Shown here: positions 44,893-54,553 of the stretch, piece by piece
Layout: each line of letters opens with the position of its first letter
Numbering within the stretch: the first letter of the stretch is position 1
Source: Ulvibacter sp047614245
Lineage (GTDB): Bacteria; Bacteroidota; Bacteroidia; Flavobacteriales; Flavobacteriaceae
DNA length: 64,000 nt
Assembly (NCBI GenBank): GCA_047614245.1
Contig: JBLHIC010000003.1
Coordinates: 15,980 to 79,979, forward strand
Reading direction: 5' to 3'
Translations under genes and position numbers: made by a program
The notes under the pieces: generated by a model
Database searches by the model: none
What the model was told of the DNA's origin: nothing
The model's input: the letters and a program-made list of their open reading frames with translations, nothing else

Positions 44893-46587
44893 TTGAGACA
44901 GTTTTTATACATACTTTTATACCTTAATATGTATACCTGCATATTTTCAGAAATGAAAGCCCAGGTGTTAAACCTTTCTTTAGAAGCTGAAAGACCCATA
45001 AGTAAAGCGCTAAAAGACTCATTAACCTTCAAAACTGATTTTAAGAATTACCTACTGCTAAAACAGACCGTTGACAGCATTCCAACTAAACTTCAATACT
45101 TAGGGTTTATCGAAAGTGAGCTAGTAAATATTGAAAAGAAAAACGACAGCACCTTTGTCGCTCACTATTTCTTAGGCAGGAAATACAAATACATTAAAGT
45201 TTATTATTCTGAAAGCAGTTTCAGTAAAAAAGAAATAATGCAAATTTCTTCTGAAGTTACTGATAACTACTTCACTCTCCCTTTTGAGACTTTTGAAGTG
45301 TCGATTCAAAAACTAAACAGCTTAAAGACTACCAATGGAAATGTTTTTGCCAAGGTTAGACTCGAAGAAATTTCTCTAGAGGACAATTTTATAACTGGCA
45401 CCATTGATTTAGAAGGCGGACCAACACGCCGTATCGATTCAATTGCCATTAGAGGTTATAAAAACTTCCCTAGAACATTTCTTAGACATTATACGGGCTT
45501 AAAAAAAGGAAAAATCTTTAATGAGAAAAAGATTAACACTCAAAATGAAGTGCTAAACAGCCTGCAATTCACTACTACAATAAAAGCGCCTGAAGTTCTC
45601 TTCAGAAAAGACTCTACGATAGTCTATTTATATCTCAAAAAACGCCTTGCAAATTTATTTGATGGGGTTTTAGGTTTCACTACCGACGAAAAAACCAATA
45701 AATTACAACTTAATGGATATCTTAATTTGGAATTAATTAATAATTTAGACTATGGAGAAGAATTACTTATTAACTATAAGGCCGATGGCGAAGAGCAAAG
45801 AAAGTTCAGAGTAAAAACCTCATTGCCGTATTTATTAGGCTCTCCTTTCGGAGCGGAATTTGAATTAAAAATATTCAAAAGAGATAGTACTTTCATCACG
45901 ACCGATCAGCAGGCAAGAATCAATTATCAACTCAATCCGTCTTATAGTAGTTACATCGGTTATAAGGGATATGAATCAAGTAATCTTCTTGACGAGGTCA
46001 TCTCAGGATCACCCATAGAGGATTTTAGTTCTAGTTTTTTCCTTGTCGGATATAATTATTTTAGTCTTCAAAACAATTTATTATTTCCAAGAAAGTCAGA
46101 AATATTCATTAACTCTGAAATAGGCTCACGACAATTAAGTACAGCTAAGGACAACCAGATTAAGATCTTAACAAAAGTCAATTATATTTTCAGCCTTAAT
46201 CACAAGAACTCAATTTTCCTACAGAACACCACAAACATCCTTCTAAGCGATTCATATATTACAAATGAACTTTTTAGATTTGGAGGAATAACAAGTATTA
46301 GAGGATTTGACGAAGACAGTATTGACGCTTCTCTTTTTTCAGTATTTAATACGGAATATCGATATCAATTCAATCAAGGAATATACATACACAGCATACT
46401 TGACTTTGGATATTTTGAAAATAAATCACTTCTAATAAAGGAAAAACTTTACGGATATGGGATTGGACTCGGACTGCAAACCAAGGCCGGATTATTTAAA
46501 ATAAACATTGCAAATGGTAATTCTGAAAACAGATCCTTTAACCTTTCAAATACTAAAATACATTTAATTCTCTCGACAAGGTTTTAA
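44893..46587 (+). CDS. Omp85/BamA-type outer-membrane protein
   Basis: A 564-residue protein. A TTG at 44893 gives a full signal peptide (residues 1-23, ending SEMKAQ); the next ATG at 44926 would cut it. The N-terminal part holds at least one POTRA-like unit (FITGTIDLEGGPTRRIDSIA, then RGYKNFPRTFLRHY). The C-terminal half is a surface-antigen barrel with the signature GGITSIRGFDEDSI and final strand HLILSTRF. Members insert or translocate outer-membrane proteins or lipids; this one is shorter than BamA, so it is probably an accessory or TamA/patatin-like relative. It stands upstream of, and on the same strand as, the SusCD operon. Confidence 0.85.
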   Translation: MRQFLYILLYLNMYTCIFSEMKAQVLNLSLEAERPISKALKDSLTFKTDFKNYLLLKQTVDSIPTKLQYLGFIESELVNIEKKNDSTFVAHYFLGRKYKYIKVYYSESSFSKKEIMQISSEVTDNYFTLPFETFEVSIQKLNSLKTTNGNVFAKVRLEEISLEDNFITGTIDLEGGPTRRIDSIAIRGYKNFPRTFLRHYTGLKKGKIFNEKKINTQNEVLNSLQFTTTIKAPEVLFRKDSTIVYLYLKKRLANLFDGVLGFTTDEKTNKLQLNGYLNLELINNLDYGEELLINYKADGEEQRKFRVKTSLPYLLGSPFGAEFELKIFKRDSTFITTDQQARINYQLNPSYSSYIGYKGYESSNLLDEVISGSPIEDFSSSFFLVGYNYFSLQNNLLFPRKSEIFINSEIGSRQLSTAKDNQIKILTKVNYIFSLNHKNSIFLQNTTNILLSDSYITNELFRFGGITSIRGFDEDSIDASLFSVFNTEYRYQFNQGIYIHSILDFGYFENKSLLIKEKLYGYGIGLGLQTKAGLFKINIANGNSENRSFNLSNTKIHLILSTRF

Positions 46588-46646
46588 AAGCGCACTCCTC
46601 GGCTCTTCTTTAAAACCAAAAAAAACCAAACTTTAAGTTTAAATAG

Positions 46647-46677
46647 TTGTGTAATTAACTTTTTATTATGACTTTTG
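46647..46677 (+). promoter_or_regulatory. candidate promoter of the SusCD operon
   Basis: TTG at 46647-46649 and GACTTTTG at 46670-46677 (one base off TAnnTTTG) are separated by 20 bp, and the susC-like ATG follows 28 bp later. It fits the Bacteroidota pattern but the -7 box is imperfect. Confidence 0.5.
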
Positions 46678-46705
46678 GCATTGGCTAATTCAAATAAATT
46701 ATAAA

Positions 46706-49700
46706 ATGAGAACAAAGTTTAGTGGAATTTTAACACTTTTACTAGTGTTAGTAGTGCAACTCACGTTCGCACAAGAAAAGACAATCTCTGGAACTGTTAC
46801 TGATAACACAGGTTTACCGTTACCGGGGGTTAATATTATCGTTAAAGGAACGACGAATGGTACACAATCGGATTTTGACGGTAATTATTCCGTCCAAGCC
46901 GCTGTTGGCCAAACTCTTTCCTATAGCTATGTAGGTTTTAAGTCTACTGAAATTGCTGTGACGGCAAGTTCAAACACTATTAACCTTAATATGGAAGAGG
47001 ACGCTGCCCAACTTGAAGAGGTAGTTGTGACCGCTTCCGGTATTAAAAAGGAAAAAAAGGCCCTTGGTTATGCGGTATCTTCTATAAAAGAAGAAGCAAT
47101 CAAGGATAATCCTGAATCAGATTTGACTCGTATCTTGCAAGGTAAGTCTGCTGGTATTGATATTACGACCCAAAATGGTCTTTCTGGTTCTGCAAATAAG
47201 GTTATTATTAGAGGGATGAGTTCCTTCTCAGGATCCAACAACGCACTTTATGTGGTTGATGGTGTACCTTATAGTAATGACACGAATGAGGCAGGTAATT
47301 TTGTTGATGGTAATATGGGGACAAGTAGATCATTTGATATTGACCCAAACAATATTGCTAACATTGACATACTTAAAGGTTTGGCTGCTACTACACTTTA
47401 TGGTACCGAAGGTAGAAATGGAGTTATATTGATAACAACCAAGACCGGAGATTCTAAAAACCTTAAGACAAAGCAAGAAGTTGAGATATCATCTTCTTAC
47501 TTTTTCAATGAAGTTGCCTCATTACCTGACTATCAGGATTCATTTGGTGGTGGTTTTAACCAAGCTGATGCAGATGGATGGTTCTACAGTAACTGGGGGC
47601 CAGGATTTTATAGAGATGGTCTTGGAGGCTGGGGATCGTTCGTTAACGACGCCAACCCCGATGCTGGTTTTAATTCAGATGGTACATTAGCTCACCCTTA
47701 CTCAACATCTTCTTTCTTAGCAGGTGCTTATCCTGATTTCCAGGCGGAATTTGCCGGTGAAAGATATGACTGGAGACCTAGAAATAGTGTTGAAAAATTC
47801 TTTAAAGTAGGAGGTGTTTCTACGATCTCTGCTAATATGAGAGGTAGAAGTGAAGATGGTAAATACAACTACGGTACGGCATTTAGTCATTTGAGTGATG
47901 AAGGGTTTACACCTGGCAATGAAATCAGAAGAACGAATTTGACTGTTTCAGGTGGTGGTAAACTATCTAACAAAATAAACGTTAGAGGTTCTATGACCTA
48001 TACACTTATAAATTACAAAACTCCACCAGTTGCAACTAGCTTTGGTAGTAGTACAAGTGGATCTGGGTCTTCTATTTTTGGAGATTTATTTTACACTCCT
48101 AGAGGGATAGATATTCAAGAACTTCCATTTGAATTGCCCGATGGAGCAAGTATCTATTATAGAGACGATAATGCGATACAACATCCGTTATGGACTGTGA
48201 AAAATGCTCGTTTTTCCCAACGTACAAATCGTATAAATGGTTTTGCAGCTATTGACTTTAATATAACAGAAAATATTAACCTATTGTATCAAGGTAGTAT
48301 TGACACTTATTCTGAAGACAATGTCAACAGACAAAACAGAGGTGGGGTAACTGGAAACTTAGTAACTGATAGTGGTTTTTATAATACCTATAACAACAGT
48401 AACACAATTAATGACCATAAATTTGTCTTAAGCGGTAACAACTTCTCACTTATTACAGATTATTTAAATATGGGATTCTTAGTTGGAGCTACTTCAAGAA
48501 GTATTGACTTCAATAGATATGGAGTTAACAGTGATGGCCAGCAAGTATTTGACTTTTTCGACCATAGTGGATTCGTAAACCAAAATCCAACTGAATTTCA
48601 CGAAAAGAGAAATATCCTTGGTGTATATGGACAAGTAAACTTTGATATAAAGAACATGCTCTACTTGAATTTTGCTGGTAGAAATGACTGGGTATCTAAT
48701 GCAACAAACAATTCATTGTTTTACCCATCTGCTAGTGCTTCGTTCATCCCAACTTCAGCTTTTCCTGGTATGAAGTCAGATTATGGTATAAATTACTTGA
48801 AGCTTAGAGCTGGTTATGGTACTTCTGCAAACTTCTCAACTGGTTACCCGACTGTAACATTGGTTAATTTAAATACACAGGCTTGGGCAGATGATGCTGG
48901 TAACTTAATCACTAGTAACTCTACAGATTCTTCTGTTGGTAATTTGGACATCAAACCTGAATTATTTAGTGAATTAGAATTTGGAGTTGAAGGTAAGTTA
49001 TTTAGTCGAGTGAACTTTGACTTCTCTTACTACACAAGAGAAACAAAAGATTTAATCGTAGGTAGCCGTCCAATTCCGCCAAGTAGTGGAGCATCTTTTA
49101 CTCCATCAAATATTGGTAAAATTGAAATAGAAGGTTATGAAGTAGATTTAGGAATTGACATTCTTAAAAGTGATAATGGCGTGAACTGGAACTTCAATTG
49201 GAATTTTACTAAACAACGAAGTGAAGTTACTGAGCTTGATGGCGACACACAATTAATTATTTATGCAGGATACACTAATCTAGGTAACGGTGCGAGAGTA
49301 GGTTTCCCGTTGGGAACTATTTTTGCCTCACGTATTGCTAGAGACGAAAGTGGAAATCTACTTGTAGATGGTGTTGGTAACTATGTTTCAGAAAGCGTTG
49401 ATGAAGAAGGCTTACTTCCTGCTATTGGGGATCCGAATCCAGACTGGGTAATGAATTATACGAATACTATCTCATACAAAGGTCTATCATTAGGTGTTAA
49501 CGTTGGACATACTTCTGGTGGAGATATTTATTCTATTACAATTGCATCTTTAATGGGTAGAGGTTTAACCACTGATACCGAAGATAGATTAGGAACTTAT
49601 ATTTTGCCTGGTGTGAGTCAAGCAACTGGACTACCTAATGATATCCAAATTAATAATTCAGATTTTTATTTTAGTAACGGATTCGCAAGTCCAGCTAATG

Positions 49701-49972
49701 AGCTTTCGGTTTATGATGCATCAGTAGTTAGGCTTAGAGAGGTTTCTCTAGCCTATACTTTGCCAGCTAAATTTTTAGAAAAGACTCCGATAGGAAGGTT
49801 GACTATTAAGGCTAGTGGTTTCAATATGTGGTATAAAGCTTATAACACACCTGATGGAATTAACTTCGATCCCAACGTAGCAGGATTAGGAGCTGGAAAT
49901 GGACAAGGATTTGATTACTTAACAGGTCCAAGTAGTAAAAGATACGGTATTAGTATAAACGCTACATTTTAA
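46706..49972 (+). CDS. SusC/RagA family TonB-linked outer-membrane protein
   Basis: A 1088-residue receptor. The signal peptide is MRTKFSGILTLLLVLVVQLT then FAQ. A carboxypeptidase-regulatory-like domain (SGTVTDNTGLPLPGVNIIVK) ends in a TonB box (LEEVVVTASG, about residue 110). A plug (LQGKSAGIDITTQNGLSGSA, then ALYVVDGVPYSN) precedes the 22-strand barrel that ends YGISINATF. It moves a substrate delivered by the SusD-like lid lipoprotein immediately downstream (19 bp). No glycoside hydrolase is adjacent, so the substrate could be an oligosaccharide, peptide or other nutrient. Confidence 0.96.
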   Translation: MRTKFSGILTLLLVLVVQLTFAQEKTISGTVTDNTGLPLPGVNIIVKGTTNGTQSDFDGNYSVQAAVGQTLSYSYVGFKSTEIAVTASSNTINLNMEEDAAQLEEVVVTASGIKKEKKALGYAVSSIKEEAIKDNPESDLTRILQGKSAGIDITTQNGLSGSANKVIIRGMSSFSGSNNALYVVDGVPYSNDTNEAGNFVDGNMGTSRSFDIDPNNIANIDILKGLAATTLYGTEGRNGVILITTKTGDSKNLKTKQEVEISSSYFFNEVASLPDYQDSFGGGFNQADADGWFYSNWGPGFYRDGLGGWGSFVNDANPDAGFNSDGTLAHPYSTSSFLAGAYPDFQAEFAGERYDWRPRNSVEKFFKVGGVSTISANMRGRSEDGKYNYGTAFSHLSDEGFTPGNEIRRTNLTVSGGGKLSNKINVRGSMTYTLINYKTPPVATSFGSSTSGSGSSIFGDLFYTPRGIDIQELPFELPDGASIYYRDDNAIQHPLWTVKNARFSQRTNRINGFAAIDFNITENINLLYQGSIDTYSEDNVNRQNRGGVTGNLVTDSGFYNTYNNSNTINDHKFVLSGNNFSLITDYLNMGFLVGATSRSIDFNRYGVNSDGQQVFDFFDHSGFVNQNPTEFHEKRNILGVYGQVNFDIKNMLYLNFAGRNDWVSNATNNSLFYPSASASFIPTSAFPGMKSDYGINYLKLRAGYGTSANFSTGYPTVTLVNLNTQAWADDAGNLITSNSTDSSVGNLDIKPELFSELEFGVEGKLFSRVNFDFSYYTRETKDLIVGSRPIPPSSGASFTPSNIGKIEIEGYEVDLGIDILKSDNGVNWNFNWNFTKQRSEVTELDGDTQLIIYAGYTNLGNGARVGFPLGTIFASRIARDESGNLLVDGVGNYVSESVDEEGLLPAIGDPNPDWVMNYTNTISYKGLSLGVNVGHTSGGDIYSITIASLMGRGLTTDTEDRLGTYILPGVSQATGLPNDIQINNSDFYFSNGFASPANELSVYDASVVRLREVSLAYTLPAKFLEKTPIGRLTIKASGFNMWYKAYNTPDGINFDPNVAGLGAGNGQGFDYLTGPSSKRYGISINATF

Positions 49973-49991
49973 TATATAAAAAAAGATCAAA

Positions 49992-51659
49992 ATGAAAAAC
50001 ATAAATAAAATATCAATCTTTTTATTTCTAATTCTAGGTATCACATTTACTTCTTGTGAGACTACAGATTTAGATTTACTTGACGATCCTAACAACGTTA
50101 CGTTGGATAAAGCAGATCTTGAACGCTATATGGTAGCAATTCAATTAGATTTCAGGAATTTTGTTGAAACTATGGGTAGAAATGGTGCTCAATTAACCAG
50201 AATAGAATATATGTTCGGAAGAACATACCTTGCTAATTACACTCCGGAGAATACTAATTTCGAATGGGGATTAGCTTACCAAGGAATGTTTTCTGATATA
50301 GTTGGTGCCGAACTTCTTGCAACTGAGGCGGGAGCGAACAAGCATCTTGCTTTAATGAAAATCATGAAAGCATATACCTTAATGACGTTGGTCGATTTTT
50401 ATGGTGATGTACCATTTAGTGAAGCTTCTAACCCATCTGAATTTCCGTTTCCATCTACAGACGATGGCGCCACTGTTTATGCTGGTGCAATCGCCTTATT
50501 AGATGAAGCTACTGCTCTTTTAGGCCAAGGTGGACCGAATCTTGGAAATGACTTCTTCTATGACAATGATTTTGGAAAATGGCAGAAATTACTTAACACA
50601 CTTAAAATGAACGCTTATCTTAATACTAGATTAGTAGATTCAGGAGCGTTAGGTAAATTTAATGATATTGTTACTTCTGGAGCTTTTATATCTAATAGTG
50701 CAGATGATTTTCAGTTTACGTATGGGACTAGTGAATCTAATCCTAATACAAGACACCCTGCATACGGTGCAGATTACGGTGTAAGTGGTGCCGGACGATA
50801 CAGATCGAACTGGTTAATGGAATTAATGTTGAATGACAATGACCCTAGAATTCGTTACTATTTCTTTAGACAAAGCATTTGTACTCCTGGGACTATTGGA
50901 GGAGATGGAGTGGCTTGTCCTGGAAATGGACCTCAACTTCAATGTTCACTACAAGCTAAACCTCCACATTTCCCATCAACTATGACTTACTGTAATGTCG
51001 ATGGTGGATACTGGGGTAGAGATCACGGAAACGATGAAGGTATTCCACCAGATTCATTTAGAAGAACTGCTATGGGTGTTTATCCAGCAGGTGGACGTTT
51101 TGATGGTGATGAATTCGCAAATACTGGCCTTGGACTTGGGGCTGGCGGGGCAGGTGTAACACCAATTATGTTAGCATCATGGGTTGACTTAATGCGAGCT
51201 GAGGCAGCAATGGTATCAAATAATACTAGTGCAGCTGGAACATTCTTGCAAAGCGCTCTTACTAAGGCTGTTGCTAAGGTTCTATCTTTTGGGTCATTAG
51301 ATCCAACTGCAAATACAGCTCTCTTCGCATCAACAGCTGATGTTAATGCTCATAAAGCTGCCGTTTCTGCCGCTTTTAATAGTGGTAACACAAATGATAA
51401 ATGGAACTTATTAGCTAACCAAACTTTTGTTGGTTACTATGGAAATGGTATTAATCCTTATAACTTCTATAGAAGAACAGGATTTCCAACGACATTGCAA
51501 TTTAACATCGAACCTAGTGCAGGAAACTTTGTAAGATCATTCTTGTACCCAGCTGATGAAGCTAATACTAATAGTAACATTACGCAAAAAGCAAATGTTG
51601 ATGTACAAGTGTTCTGGGATAATAATCCATCTTCACCAGGATTTCCATTTTCTAACTAA
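49992..51659 (+). CDS. SusD/RagB-type nutrient-binding lipoprotein (SusD-like_2 type)
   Basis: A 555-residue surface lipoprotein. The lipobox is LGITFTSC (Cys22). TPR-like helical stretches (ALMKIMKAYTLMTLVDFYGD; KWQKLLNTLKMNAYLNTRLV) and the C-terminal FYRRTGFP ... VQVFWDNNPSSPG pattern match the SusD-like_2 subfamily. It should act as a lid on the SusC channel. The next gene follows after 18 bp. Confidence 0.94.
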   Translation: MKNINKISIFLFLILGITFTSCETTDLDLLDDPNNVTLDKADLERYMVAIQLDFRNFVETMGRNGAQLTRIEYMFGRTYLANYTPENTNFEWGLAYQGMFSDIVGAELLATEAGANKHLALMKIMKAYTLMTLVDFYGDVPFSEASNPSEFPFPSTDDGATVYAGAIALLDEATALLGQGGPNLGNDFFYDNDFGKWQKLLNTLKMNAYLNTRLVDSGALGKFNDIVTSGAFISNSADDFQFTYGTSESNPNTRHPAYGADYGVSGAGRYRSNWLMELMLNDNDPRIRYYFFRQSICTPGTIGGDGVACPGNGPQLQCSLQAKPPHFPSTMTYCNVDGGYWGRDHGNDEGIPPDSFRRTAMGVYPAGGRFDGDEFANTGLGLGAGGAGVTPIMLASWVDLMRAEAAMVSNNTSAAGTFLQSALTKAVAKVLSFGSLDPTANTALFASTADVNAHKAAVSAAFNSGNTNDKWNLLANQTFVGYYGNGINPYNFYRRTGFPTTLQFNIEPSAGNFVRSFLYPADEANTNSNITQKANVDVQVFWDNNPSSPGFPFSN

Positions 51660-51677
51660 TTTTAAAATTTATCAATT

Positions 51678-52265
51678 ATGAAAAATATATATAAACTATT
51701 TTTAATTGGATTAGTACTCGCCGGCAGCACCATCAGCTGTACCGATAGCGAACTTGCCATAGACGAATTATATGAAGGTGTTGACCTCACTGGTGCCTTT
51801 ATAAGAACCATTGATTTACCTTTACAATTGGTGAATGTAAGCGATTCAACTAAGAATTTTATTGCTGCTCAAATTGAAGTTCAAGAAGGACAAGGAAACG
51901 TAAATACTTTTACAGAAGTAAGGATTTTCATAAGTACTTTCAATGATCAAGATCAATTGATGCCAACATTAGATGCTTCGGGTAGTCCACTAGGGGAAAG
52001 TTTAATTTCCACTTTACCAGCAGCTGACTTTGTGCCAAGTGAACAAAATCGTTTACCGAGCAATGCATTTAATATTCCTACTCAAACTATTATAGATTTA
52101 TATCCTACGGCTGTTTTTACACTTCCTACGTTCATTTTTGTACGTTTAGAATTGGAACTTGCTGACGGTAGAATATTCACTAACACTAATGTTGGTCCTA
52201 CAGTTGCAACTGGTAATTACTTTAAAGCAGCTTTTGCTTACAACGTTATTTTCTTGAATAATTAA
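51678..52265 (+). CDS. third lipoprotein of the SusCD operon, function unknown
   Basis: A 195-residue protein with a lipoprotein signal (MKNIYKLFLIGLVLAGSTIS, Cys21). The mature part is probably all-beta, with FIRTIDLPLQLVNVSDSTKN, FTEVRIFISTFNDQDQLMPT and FIFVRLELELADGRIFTN. It may be a surface ligand-binding partner analogous to SusE/F or the surface glycan-binding proteins seen in this slot, but I recognise no family. A strong terminator follows. Confidence 0.85.
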   Translation: MKNIYKLFLIGLVLAGSTISCTDSELAIDELYEGVDLTGAFIRTIDLPLQLVNVSDSTKNFIAAQIEVQEGQGNVNTFTEVRIFISTFNDQDQLMPTLDASGSPLGESLISTLPAADFVPSEQNRLPSNAFNIPTQTIIDLYPTAVFTLPTFIFVRLELELADGRIFTNTNVGPTVATGNYFKAAFAYNVIFLNN

Positions 52266-52293
52266 GAGGTCTAGTACATTATTTTAATAATCT

Positions 52294-52334
52294 AAAAAGC
52301 AGGAATTTCATTAATGAAATTCCTGCTTTTTTTA
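52294..52334 (+). terminator. terminator of the SusCD operon
   Basis: A 13-bp perfect stem GCAGGAATTTCAT/ATGAAATTCCTGC with a 2-base centre, flanked by A5 and T7, begins 29 bp after the third gene. It ends the three-gene operon. The rest of 52335-52499 is AT-rich with no gene seen. Confidence 0.92.
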
Positions 52335-52499
52335 TAAGAACAATTTACAGTTATATCACCTATCTCAATTAATATAGAGTATTTGAAACCGTAACCCATT
52401 AAGAATAGGGATTCATAGTCCAAAAAAGACATTATTACGTACTAATTCCTTAGTACTACAAAAAATTAAATATCTTAAGTGTAATCCAAATAATATTTG

Positions 52500-52507
52500 T
52501 ATTTTTG
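52500..52507 (+). promoter_or_regulatory. candidate -7 box for T9SS protein A
   Basis: TATTTTTG fits TAnnTTTG and lies 29 bp before the ATG. The corresponding position before the paralogue at 54554 has TAACTTTA, and both are followed by GACATACTAA, so the leader is duplicated along with the gene. No ideal -33 box. Confidence 0.4.
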
Positions 52508-52536
52508 GGACATACTAATTATAAAATCTAAATATC

Positions 52537-53469
52537 ATGAAAAAAAATTATTTTTTAGCGGTTCTATTTGTTTTCGGAACGGTAACTGCAAACGCACAAT
52601 TTCTTTTAGACGACATGGAGTCCTACGGAGGTGGTAATGCACCAATTTTCGGAGCACAATGGGGTTCTTGGGGTGGTTCTACAGCTGATGCTTTAATGTC
52701 ATCTGGAAATCAATCTCAAAGTGGAGCTTTATCTGGATACGTTGATGATTCAACTGTTACTGATGCGCTCTTATTATTAGGAGATAAAATATTTGGTAGC
52801 TGGGGAGTTAAATTCTCACTATATATTCCTGCAGGAAAAGAGGGATACATGAACATGCAAGGTGTTGAAGCTGCTGGTGTTCAATTTGTAGTTGGAAACT
52901 GGTACTACAATCAAGGTGGTAGTGACGGTGGTACGGGAAATATTAGTAATACTGCTTTCGGACTAGCGTCTTTTACTTATCCTGAAGACCAGTGGTTTGA
53001 TGTTGTTATGAACTTTGATTTCAATTCAGGTGCAGGTGCTTCTACTTGGACTTTGTGGATAGATAACGTAAATGTTGTACCAGAAGGTACTCCATATTCT
53101 GATGATGCTGGAGTTTATGCTACATCATTAGGTGGAATTGACTTATATTCTATCTCAGCTGGTAATGAAATGTACATTGATGATGTAGAGCAGATCAATG
53201 CTTACTATCCAGATCCAACACTTGGAGTTAATGATTTAAATGCTGTTGGTTTTACAGCGTATCCTAACCCAGTAAAAAATGTTTTAAACTTACAAGCTAA
53301 TGAAGAAATTACTTCTGCCGTTGTTTATAATGTTTTAGGTCAAGAAGTATACAATGCTAACATCAATGCTTTAACTGCAACTATCGATATGGCTAGTTTT
53401 GCAAGTGGAGCTTACTTTGTAAAAGTAAATGTTGGTGGAACTGAAGGTGTTGTTAAAGTTCTTAAATAA
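52537..53469 (+). CDS. secreted protein with T9SS type A sorting domain (copy A)
   Basis: A 310-residue exported protein. The signal peptide is MKKNYFLAVLFVFGTVTANA. The mature domain (about residues 21-225) looks like a jelly-roll/concanavalin-like beta-sandwich: DDMESYGGGNAPIFGAQWGS, DKIFGSWGVKFSLYIPAG, DQWFDVVMNFDFNSGAGAST, EMYIDDVE. The C-terminal 70 residues form a type IX secretion sorting domain (AYPNPVKNVLNLQ, YNVLGQEVYNANI, ASGAYFVKVNVGG, ending VVKVLK), which should direct it across the outer membrane. The ligand is unknown. It is a paralogue of the gene at 54554; see the 215-bp identical block. Confidence 0.93.
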   Translation: MKKNYFLAVLFVFGTVTANAQFLLDDMESYGGGNAPIFGAQWGSWGGSTADALMSSGNQSQSGALSGYVDDSTVTDALLLLGDKIFGSWGVKFSLYIPAGKEGYMNMQGVEAAGVQFVVGNWYYNQGGSDGGTGNISNTAFGLASFTYPEDQWFDVVMNFDFNSGAGASTWTLWIDNVNVVPEGTPYSDDAGVYATSLGGIDLYSISAGNEMYIDDVEQINAYYPDPTLGVNDLNAVGFTAYPNPVKNVLNLQANEEITSAVVYNVLGQEVYNANINALTATIDMASFASGAYFVKVNVGGTEGVVKVLK

Positions 53470-53474
53470 GAATA
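53260..53474 (+). repeat. 215-bp block identical to 55289-55503
   Basis: From TATCCTAACCCAG in the sorting domain through the stop codon to AAGAATA, the two paralogous genes agree at every base. Immediately on either side they differ. The two blocks are 2029 bp apart in the same orientation. Confidence 0.93.
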
Positions 53475-53500
53475 AATAATACTATTTACCTTATTATTAA

Positions 53501-53532
53501 AGAGGCGGTCTAAACAGACTGCCTCTTTTTTT
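53501..53532 (+). terminator. terminator of T9SS gene A
   Basis: AGAGGCGGTCT-AAAC-AGACTGCCTCT: an 11-bp stem with one G-T pair and a 4-base loop, followed by seven T residues. It starts 31 bp after the stop. Confidence 0.92.
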
Positions 53533-53563
53533 ATCTTTAATGTTTTTTATATAAATATATTCA

Positions 53564-54304
53564 ATGGAATACGATCAATCTACAATATTTGGAATCTACC
53601 CTGTCCAAGAGGCTGTTTCAGCAAATATTCATATAGATAAACTATTTATACAGAAGGGAATCTCCAATCCCAAAATTGAAGCCATTGTTAAGGATTTAGA
53701 GAAAAAGAACTCTACTATATCCTTTGTACCCTTCGAGAAACTGGGCAAACTTACAAGAGGCAATCACCAAGGAATAGTTGCTATCACCTCCCCTATTTCA
53801 TTTCATTCGCTTGAAGAAATTGTAGAGCAAGTAATTGAGGTAAAGAAGAACCCGCTTTTTCTTATCCTAGATCAAATTAGTGATGTTCGCAATTTTGGAG
53901 CCATATTAAGAACTGCAGAATGTACCGGAGTTGACGCCGTGATTATTCAGAAGAAAGGCGGAGCTCCAGTTTCCGGTGACACTGTAAAAACCTCAGCAGG
54001 TGCAATTTATAAGATTCCAATTTGTAAAGTAGATCATATTAAAGATGCAATCTATTATTTGCAAGGATCAGGTATCAGAACTATTGGCGCTACTGAAAAA
54101 ACAGATCAGCACATATACAATTTAGCATTGAACGAACCTCTAGCCCTGGTAATGGGCTCTGAAGACAAAGGGATATCTAGATCAGTCTTAGATATTTTAG
54201 ATCATAAAGCATCTCTACCATTATTAGGTAAAATCAACTCTTTAAACGTGTCTGTAGCCTGCGGAGCTTTTCTATATGAGATTATAAGGCAACGGTCATT
54301 ATAA
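53564..54304 (+). CDS. rlmB: TrmH/RlmB family 23S rRNA 2'-O-methyltransferase
   Basis: A 246-residue SPOUT methyltransferase. An N-terminal substrate-binding domain (FGIYPVQEAVSANIHIDKLF) is followed by the knotted catalytic domain with LDQISDVRNFGAILRTAECT, PLALVMGSEDKGISRSVLDI and LGKINSLNVSVACGAFLYEI. It likely methylates a 23S rRNA nucleotide (RlmB type) using AdoMet; the exact position is inferred from family. The 3' end is duplicated in decayed form at 55596-55662. Confidence 0.9.
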   Translation: MEYDQSTIFGIYPVQEAVSANIHIDKLFIQKGISNPKIEAIVKDLEKKNSTISFVPFEKLGKLTRGNHQGIVAITSPISFHSLEEIVEQVIEVKKNPLFLILDQISDVRNFGAILRTAECTGVDAVIIQKKGGAPVSGDTVKTSAGAIYKIPICKVDHIKDAIYYLQGSGIRTIGATEKTDQHIYNLALNEPLALVMGSEDKGISRSVLDILDHKASLPLLGKINSLNVSVACGAFLYEIIRQRSL

Positions 54305-54422
54305 GCCATCAGAACCCTTCTTAAAGTAATTTATGAAGATGTAAACAACTCCATTAGGCAGTTTCTCGGCAAATGGAACTTCTTCAGGAAATTTTTCAAT
54401 GAAATTCCCATTTTCATCAACT
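54294..54422 (-). pseudogene. decayed 3' end of a rhomboid gene (duplicate of 55653-55790)
   Basis: On the plus strand, TCAGAACCC... at 54309 to about 54422 lines up with 55668-55782, the 3' end of the intact rhomboid gene; by eye roughly three quarters of positions agree, with GAAATT(C/G)CCATTTTCATCAA nearly unchanged. The rhomboid stop would lie at 54294, overlapping the trmH/rlmB end, as at the intact copy. No open frame is left. The remaining bases up to 54553 show nothing certain. Confidence 0.75.
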
Positions 54423-54553
54423 TACCTTGGAAAACTATAAACTCTCTTCTTCAATAATTTGTCATCTCAAGCTTTGAACATCAGCTATTTCAAACTAAAT
54501 TGAAATAAAAATTGTAACTTTATAGACATACTAACTCAATAAACTTAAATATC

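Noticed and set aside
54305..54553. Possible small gene between rlmB and the second T9SS gene
   Set aside because: The region aligns with the 3' end of the rhomboid gene and has no sustained frame; it is better explained as a duplicated remnant.
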